Shown here: positions 57,241 to 64,000 of the stretch, piece after piece
Layout: every line of letters begins with the position of its first letter
Position numbering within the stretch: position 1 is the first letter of the stretch
Origin: Stichopus chloronotus
Lineage: Eukaryota > Echinodermata > Holothuroidea > Aspidochirotida > Stichopodidae
Reading direction: 5' to 3'
Length of the DNA stretch: 64,000 nt
NCBI GenBank assembly: GCA_021234535.1
Contig: CM037843.1
Location: forward strand, 25,823,911 to 25,887,910
Position numbers and translations under genes: made by a program
Notes under the pieces: generated by a model
The model's input: only the letters and a program-made list of their open reading frames with translations
Databases searched by the model: none
What the model was told of the DNA's origin: nothing

Positions 57241-57570
57241 CTTTCTTGAGCTTGGGATGAACGGCGCCCGCTCGTTGTGCCTCAACAGAAATATCGCGAG
57301 TGAACCCCTTATAGGTCACTTCCGGAATAAACAACAAACCGCGGGAAATGTGATTGCAGAACCGGCCAAGAGCGTCACGGTACGTGTGTAGCACAGTATA
57401 GTACCATGAAAATGGGAAGCCCTGTGAATCATTACATGGAATATAAGATACCTATGAATGCTATACATGCAGCTGTACAGCCTCTGGCACGACCGAAGAC
57501 TACGTTCGGATGAATTGGGAACATTTGCCTTTTCGACATTACAGAGAAAACGAAATTGAGTGTCAAGAAC
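57241..57570. promoter_or_regulatory. Bidirectional promoter INTS7 / DTL
   Basis: 330 bp separate the two opposed start codons. Visible sites are CACTTCCGG (57317-57325), a consensus ETS/GABP site often found in bidirectional promoters, and CCGCGGGAAA (57339-57348), a consensus E2F site. E2F control fits the cell-cycle role of DTL. No TATA box is seen. Confidence 0.75.
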
Positions 57571-57637
57571 ATGTTACACTGGACCTTACACAAGCAGCTA
57601 GGAGGTAGCTCAAAAATACGAAAGTACATGACTAGAG
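57571..57637 (+). CDS. DTL: DTL exon 1
   Basis: 67 nt from ATG (MLHWTLHKQLGGSSKIRKYM) ending G|GTATGT; it joins in phase to exon 2 after 2.6 kb. Like human DTL it starts with ML and is short, but the sequence is diverged, so the start could be revised by transcript data. Confidence 0.75.
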
Positions 57638-60600
57638 GTATGTTGCATTTACTAATCACAGAGTAATAGATTTTGCCATAAATTAGTGATATGGCTAGTA
57701 TATATTGCTGGCAGTGGTTGTTAGTAGTACAGTAGTCTATGCAATGACTTACGACTGAGCTAGTAGTACTACTAGAGCCTGTGCAGTACTAGCTGAGTAG
57801 TCTGACTCTGACTGTGGTTAGAAGAACCATGTACTAGGAGAGGATAAAACCCAGACTGAAAACTTTATGTGTGCAGGAAATACAATGAAGAATATGGCCA
57901 GCAAATGCAACTGGAATAGGTCTAACCAACCTACCATTTGTACTCATATTTCATTTCTTATTTGTGTGGGTTGACCTGGCTGCATACAAAATAACAAGGT
58001 ATAAGAAAGGAGGCAAAGAAGAATATAAAGAAACACAAGTAGCCACAATGTAAGAAAAACATAACCAGCCATGCAGAACTTTAAATCAATAAAAAAGAAT
58101 GCATGAATTTCACTAGAGACTGCAAAAATGCACAGAAGGGTTTATTCTCTGCCAACTCAAATAAATTTTCAGAAAATCTTTGGTGGGTCGCAGGTACTGA
58201 CTCAGATTTTGCTGAAAAAAAGTACCTAGTTTTGTGCTGTTCAAGTAGTAGATATAACACACCAAAAATTTTAGGTCAAAATTTCAGCCATTTCCAAGTG
58301 ATGCTCCATTGAAAATTGGACCAAACCCCCATCTTTGTTTGTCCAAAGTGCATGTTCATCATCTCAGTCATTTTTGAGAGCCTATAACTTCCCAGAGAAT
58401 TAATATACAAATATTAAACATACCTACCTAAGGTATTGTTTGCCCATATTTTAAGAATCTGGTATCAAAACACTGTACAGGTATGTGTCTTGCTTATGAA
58501 GATCTATACAGAGCTCTACTAGAAAATACGTAGGTATTTAGGTAGGTATTTTCAGCATTGTATGTATTTTCTGGGAAGTACTAGGTTCTCCAAAACAACC
58601 AAAATAACGTGCACAAATCAGGCATGAAAAGATGGGGCCAGGGCTATTTTTCAATGGGTCATAACTCCCAAGCGACTTGGAATTTTACCTCAAATGTTTG
58701 GTGTGTTCTTTCCATAGTTGAAATTATGTCATAAAAAAATGTAATAAAAGTTTCAGCAAAATCAGAGTCGTTGCCCGACCGACCCGTTTGTCGAGTTGGC
58801 AGGGAAAGCAAGACAATGTAACCGTGGGAGGAGTGCGTACCCTGTCCCAAGCCAGACTTTACACTCTAAGGTGAAACACAATTTGACATAATATCCTGAG
58901 ATTGTGTAACCCTAGCCTATATGCTCCTCCATTGTATTTCTACTTAACTACAGTAGCCTTTTTCAAAGGTGTTTCCATTTTGCCTAGACTCACATTGGAA
59001 AGTTTCTTACTTAGAGCAGAGAAATCCTCCATACAGAAATAAGAATATGAATGAGCTATCTGTGCAAATCAACAAAATGATGACCACTAACCCAAGTCCT
59101 TCCAAAACTCACTCAGCACCAGGGTTGTCACCAGACCATTTTGAGAGCCGGGTAATTTGTGATCGCCGTCCTGGGGGGTCTAAGGGAACCTCCCCTTTGA
59201 ACAATTTTTGCAGGTTGGAGAGTGCTTGGATGTAAAATGGTGCACTGTAGATTATAAATTATGAATTTGGTACTTTGGTTTTGACCAGTGCAGAAATGTT
59301 TAAGCTTACTTGGCCATTTTGAGGTAAAAAAGGATAATTACTCAGAATTCTAAGAAATCTAACAAGTTTATTCAGTTAAGTTACGAAATTTGTGCCGGGC
59401 GGTGATGCTGAAATTGACGACGAGTGCCGGGCAGAGATTTTGAGACCACCCAGCGTGGTGACAACCCTGATCAGCACAATCCACTACTAGTGAACATTCC
59501 TGTATGTATGACAAGCCTACTGATGATAGATCTCTGATGTGACCAGCAACATAGTCTCTTCGCAAACTGGCAGAAGAAGAAAAGTTTATCGGCCCACTTA
59601 CATTATTCGGCGTACAAATTGCAAACCTTCAATCTAGGCCTAGTCCACACCTTTAATCTGGGACTAGTCCAACAGCTCCCTGGACTTCACCCTTTAAAAC
59701 ACATATAAGGTTAAGTAGTTTACCAGTAATCCTGACATCTGAGAAACCTTAAGTTAACAGTTCAATACCTAGATTCAGTGAAAAGATTGCCCTCCACATG
59801 ACTGAATCAATAACAGCTCTTTCTACACTTATGAAAGTTTTATGTCTAGAATGTCTGAGTCAAAATAATGGTATCTGGCAGTATTCAATAAATTTGTACT
59901 GCAAACAGCACAATTCAAGCCCTGTATGTATAACACTGTTTTTTACAAAATCTCAAGGTAAAGAAGTTTTTATGTCTTTAGCAAGGTCTGAGAAGTGCCA
60001 TTTCTTGCAATATCAGGAAGGCTTTTTTTCTTGACAAAAAAATACTTGGTGGAGCTCCTCTTAGAAGGTAAAATGTATTATGTTAATTGATAATTTCCCT
60101 TGAAGTGCGCCTGGCTGTCGTCAACTGTATCTCTCTTTGTTTCGTTTTCAACATCCTTTTCTTTTCAAGCTTGTTACTTCTTTAATAAGGGCTGTACATA
60201 CTTTTAACTTCAACAGGATATGACCATGTATTTGAGAGTTTGAAAAAGCTGACTTGCTATCCACCAGACCACTTCGTATTTCTTCAATCTGAGAATGAAG
60301 ATGAGTTAGTGCCATCGTTTGCTGCAGCTTTTAGTAATGTCAACCCTGACATTCTGGCATCAGCTGATGAAGATGGTGTTATGAGATTCTTTGACACCAG
60401 AAAAACTTTATCAAATGGATTCGTCTCTGGTAGGCAGATAATGAGTTTCTTCCCAATTCCTAGATTCATTCTTAGTTGATGACATGATTACGTTTCTCAG
60501 TCTCTATGTTTATAGTTTCAATCTTGAGCTTATAACATCAAATTGATCACATGCTTCATTTATGTGCATTTTCGATGTGCTGTACTACTTAAAGGCAGTC

Positions 60601-63600
60601 ACCTATCATCCCACTAAGGCTCATTTTTGGCTTAGGGTACACAAAATTTTTAAATGGTTCTGCTCTTCAATCGACAGGAAATTCAAAAGTTGCAGAGTAG
60701 CTCATATTACACCGCATAAACATTGTTCGATTGTTTAAGAGGAGAGGACTGTGGGAACAACTAGAAGTAGGTGGTTGGGAGAAGTGGAAATGTCTGGGAC
60801 GATGAGTGACTGTCTTTAAGCTTTGAATCTTGAATTAATATTGTAAGTGATTGCTATATTGATGATGCAAATGCTCTTCATGCGAAAAATGGCAGATGAC
60901 ATGTTGAGGTATACACACGTTACTTATATTTGTTTCATACATCAGGAACAATTTTCAACAGATGTGAAAATCATTGCTACGTTATTTATTGCGATTTCCA
61001 TTTCAGGGTTTGAGGCTCATGACAATGCCATCTTTGATATTGTCTGGGCTCACAAAGAACCGTGGTTAGTCACTGCATCAGGTGATCAGTCAGCTGTCGT
61101 GTGGGATGCTCCTACTGGCAAAAAGAGAGCAGTGTTTAAGCAGCACAGTGGCAGTTTGAAATCAGTGTCCTTCGGTTTCCAGAATAACAGTATCCTAGCA
61201 ACAGGGGCAAGAGACGGAAGAATCCTTATTTGGGACACCAGGTGCTCTGGTGAGTGCGGAGACATGAAATTTACATTTCTGTGGATATTAATATCAAATT
61301 TCTTGAGAAAAAAAAGAAAACCTTTATAACATATCAAATCTTAGTTTCATGGTGTTTGCAAAATGATACATGTTCGATTTATTTTGAAAAGATCGTTTCA
61401 AGTGCTTCCATTGAAATGCTTATGGTAGAGCCTTCATTTGTTTCTAATTGCAGGAAGATGCAATGTGGCAAAGCCTGCTTTTATAGCCAGTGTTCCATGT
61501 TTGTGTATTTATAACTGAGCAATGAGAAATACTAATCCGAGAGTACAACATTCTCCACCAAAGTCTTGCCTCATTGTGAGATGAACAGTTTCAGAAAATT
61601 AGCTCCTTCATCAGTTTGCCACTGCAGGATAGTGGATAAAACAGATGCTATCTGAAGAGATACTGAAACTTCAATATATACACATTACCCTTCCACTGTC
61701 TATTTAAACTTTCACAAATCTCATTCTCTCCTTACTCCAAACAAGAGAGGGCAAAGAGCCACCCAGTCCCAGTTGCCTCCATCACCAAAGCACACGAAGA
61801 CAAGGACCTGAGCCGAGTGAAGCCAAGATGGAGGAGGGGAATGCCTAAGTCCATGCTTAACATCAATCCCCTGCAAAGTGTCACTGCAGTTCTTTTTCAA
61901 TCGGACACCAACATCTTGTCCTCCGGAAGTGCTGATGGGTGAGCTGGAGCTGTCGACTTTAACAAAGTTTTAAATTAGTCATGTTACGTTGATGAACTTC
62001 CAATTTCTTTATGTTATGATTGTTACAGCTTAAGCCATGTGATTGTTATTTCTATTTGAGCATCGCATGGAACAATGCTGCAATTTGGTTCTGGCCATCA
62101 GAATACAGGAAGAATGATGCAAATGCAATTAACTGGTGTGAAGGGAATTATGTAAAATGTTCTTCTGGGCTTCTCAAGAGTTTACTCTTCGAGAAAAAAT
62201 AATAACTGATAGAGACAAAGGAAAAAGAGAAATTGAAGTGAACCCATAAAGTAAATAAATTCCAGCGTTTGAAGTATCATTCAGTTTTTACAGTATCATT
62301 GTTCTGTCTTCATCTACTCTTCTTTTCCTCTTACATTTGAAAATGGAAAGACTCAAGTGCCATTTTTCAATTTTCCTTTGTCTTTTTGTGATAATATGCT
62401 GTTTCAGGTAGCTCTCACTAAGTACTTTTCTGAGCTAACTTTCAGTGTTGTCAAAATGTTTGTACTATGTTTTTGCTACAGCATTGTTAAAATGTGGGAC
62501 ATCAGAACATTACCTAGAAACCAAAAGAAGACACCGGATCCATACTTTGCATACCACTATGGTGGTAGTAGCCAAGGAAAACATGGTAAGTCAGAAAAAA
62601 AATGAGGTATGAAGCTTGTTTTCAAATTGTTTCAAGCATCCCTCTTTGCTGGTCAATGTTAGAAGGCAAGCTTTGGTGGTTGTAGTAAAGAGAACCTGTC
62701 AGATTGGACTAAAGTAATTTCATCCTACTCGTTGCATTGTAAAATTGCTGCAATCAAGCATGTCAGTACATTGCATAGTCATTGTTCAGTATGGCATTAC
62801 TTCAACTATCTTCACAAATCTGAGCAGATAGAGTTGATTGGCTCATATTCCGTTGATGGAGCTTTCACTTTGGCTGCCTTGGCATGAAATTTGGAGAATC
62901 TGTGGAGGTGGTGAAAAATCTGAATTGAACTCAGCTCTAAAAAGAAAAAGAAGATAAAACCATAGAAATATCAACAAACCATGTGCATGTTAATGGTTAA
63001 GTATTACACGTAAAAACTATTAAAAAGGTACCCTTCGAGTCCAACTGGTTTTGTGGCAACCCAAAGCTGTAGTACTTACCAGCAGAGAAACAAATGGTTG
63101 TATCATAGATGGCTGTATCATGAAAAATAGGTGATGTTATATCATAGACAGTAGTAATCAAACATAATACTTTGACAGTTCAACAAAAATTGTTTTCACC
63201 ATGTTTCTAACAAATTCGTCTTAAATAGTGGTAAACTTTGTTTAAAAGAGGAAAACAAACTGGGACATTTTCCTTCTTAAACTCCTTCATGTATATGCAT
63301 TCTTATCAATACCTCCTTCCAAGAAACCCTCCAACACATTATTGATGGTCTAATTAGTAGCCTTAAAAATTTAAGTAGACTACACATAAAAGTGCTGGAT
63401 ACTTCACTTTCAGTATTAACTGTTCCTAAGCTCCCAATCACTTCATTTTCTTTCAGGATTCTCCTCCTTGACGATAGACTCATCACGAAGCAGGTTTTAT
63501 GCAAGCTGCACGGACGGTGTTATCTATGCTTACGACTGTGTGGGCGCTCTCAGCGACCAACCGGCAGCCACGTACTCTGGCCACATCAATTCTACCTTTT

Positions 63601-63677
63601 ACGTGAAGAGTCTTCTGTCAGGGGATGACCAGTTCCTGCTCAGTGGTTCATCTGATTCAAGTGCCTACATTTGGAAG
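57571..63677 (+). CDS. DTL: CRL4 substrate receptor DTL/CDT2, N-terminal WD40 half (partial, runs off right edge)
   Basis: Substrate receptor of the CUL4-DDB1 ubiquitin ligase; it targets PCNA-bound CDT1, p21 and SET8 in S phase and after DNA damage. Exons: 57571-57637, 60217-60429, 61007-61249, 61746-61938, 62482-62585, 63457-63677, all in phase, giving 347 codons; the rest lies beyond 64000 (human about 730 residues). WD40 blocks: DEDGVMRFFDTRK, NAIFDIVWAHKEPWLVTAS, LATGARDGRILIWDTR, INPLQSVTAVLFQ, GIVKMWDIRTLPR, and GHINSTFYVKSLLSGDDQF followed by AYIWK. Two WDxR DDB1-contact motifs (WDTR, WDIR) are intact. The start MLHWTLHKQLGG is chosen because its GTATG donor joins in phase to GYDHVFESL, matching the human LLTGYQC region. 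The first exon is the least conserved. Confidence 0.94.
58148..58812. mobile_element. Long hairpin (palindromic) element in DTL intron 1
   Basis: The left arm (about 58148-58443) begins CTGCCAACTC; the right arm (about 58520-58812) is its inverted copy ending GAGTTGGCAG. Paired blocks include actcagattttgctgaaa / tttcagcaaaatcagagt, aacacaccaaa / tttggtgtgtt and catacctacctaa / ttaggtaggta. Loop about 80 bp. No ORF, and target duplications are not clear. Confidence 0.75.
59120..59469. mobile_element. Non-autonomous hAT-type MITE (CAGGGTTGTCACCA ends)
   Basis: Termini CAGGGTTGTCACCA and TGGTGACAACCCTG. The flanking 8-bp duplication is ctcagcac (59112-59119) and atcagcac (59470-59477), 7 of 8 identical. 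Interior 350 bp without transposase; it lies in DTL intron 1. Confidence 0.88.
60589..60819. mobile_element. TTAA-flanked MITE in DTL intron 2
   Basis: The left end TTAAAGGCAGTCACCTATCA and the right end (complement TTAAAGACAGTCACTCATCG) form inverted repeats with TTAA at both edges. 231 bp, no ORF. TTAA targets point to a piggyBac-like source. Confidence 0.75.
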
Positions 63678-64000
63678 GTAAAAGGTCAATTTTATTTCAT
63701 TGTTTGTAGTTTGTTGTCCCTATGTTATGGATGCAAGCTTTTTACAGATGCTTTCAAATGTCACCAGAACTTACCAATCAAACATAAGCAATCGCTAGTT
63801 TCTTTTTACTTTGGTAACCATGCTCTGGTTTTACTTGCATCATTTGGTCTCTCTCTATCACTCTGGTAAAATCCAAACATGAAAGATGCCGGATTTTGAT
63901 TTAAATCACAGCAAGCAAATTCCTTGGTTGTTTTTGTTGTTTACCCTGGTGCAAAGTTCATTAAAACAATAGACTATTGAATATTGTATTCTTTACTGTG

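Noticed and set aside
61454..61513. Exon-like segment after a good acceptor in a DTL intron
   Set aside because: In the phase set by exon 3 it runs to a stop (GRCNVAKPAF...) with no good donor, and the next exon at 61746 joins directly in phase with conserved sequence.
1..64000. CRISPR array, rRNA genes or intact tRNA genes
   Set aside because: The repeats are minisatellites, MITEs and intronic tandem units without CRISPR-type spacers; no rRNA sequence or full tRNA cloverleaf was recognised.

Overview
This is an animal nuclear genome window: AT-rich, intron-dense, GT-AG spliced, with no operons and many mobile-element remnants. Four conserved protein-coding genes can be read exon by exon from homology and splice phase. 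In order they are an MTA-family NuRD subunit (minus, 26351 to 2520), LAMTOR3 (plus, 27092 to 31669), Integrator subunit INTS7 (minus, 57240 to 36137), and the 5' half of DTL/CDT2 (plus, 57571 to beyond the right edge). A marine invertebrate, most likely a deuterostome such as an echinoderm, is suggested by the close match to vertebrate proteins, a foldback element built like the sea-urchin TU elements, copia-type retrotransposon remains and many small hAT-like elements. The species is an inference and is not proven by the window.

Layout. 1-2519: 3' flank of MTA, no host gene, one hAT-type MITE. 2520-26351: MTA, 19 coding exons, about 706 residues. Its introns hold hAT-type and TTAA-type MITEs, a foldback element with an exon-like centre (about 20810-21750) and an alternating tandem array with DR1-like motifs (about 22720-23560). 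26352-27091: divergent MTA/LAMTOR3 promoter region. 27092-31669: LAMTOR3, 6 coding exons, 124 codons. 31670-36136: convergent 3' flanks of LAMTOR3 and INTS7. 36137-57240: INTS7, 20 coding exons, 955 residues. Its introns contain a GC-AG intron, a 20-bp minisatellite, a perfect 78-bp duplication and a broken copia element with a nested DNA transposon. 57241-57570: compact divergent INTS7/DTL promoter with E2F-like and ETS-like sites. 57571-64000: DTL, six exons seen (347 codons), with two further MITEs and a long hairpin element in its introns.

Functions. MTA scaffolds histone deacetylase in NuRD. LAMTOR3 is a Ragulator scaffold for mTORC1/MAPK signalling at the lysosome. INTS7 belongs to the Integrator RNA-processing complex. 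DTL is the PCNA-dependent substrate receptor of CRL4 ubiquitin ligase. They are not one pathway. The informative arrangement is two head-to-head pairs, of which INTS7/DTL is also divergent neighbours in human. Most other sequence is intron and decayed repeats. The oddest items are the foldback element carrying a TATA-like motif plus a first-exon-like ORF, a C2H2 finger within MTA, a 23-nt microexon and a GC-AG intron.
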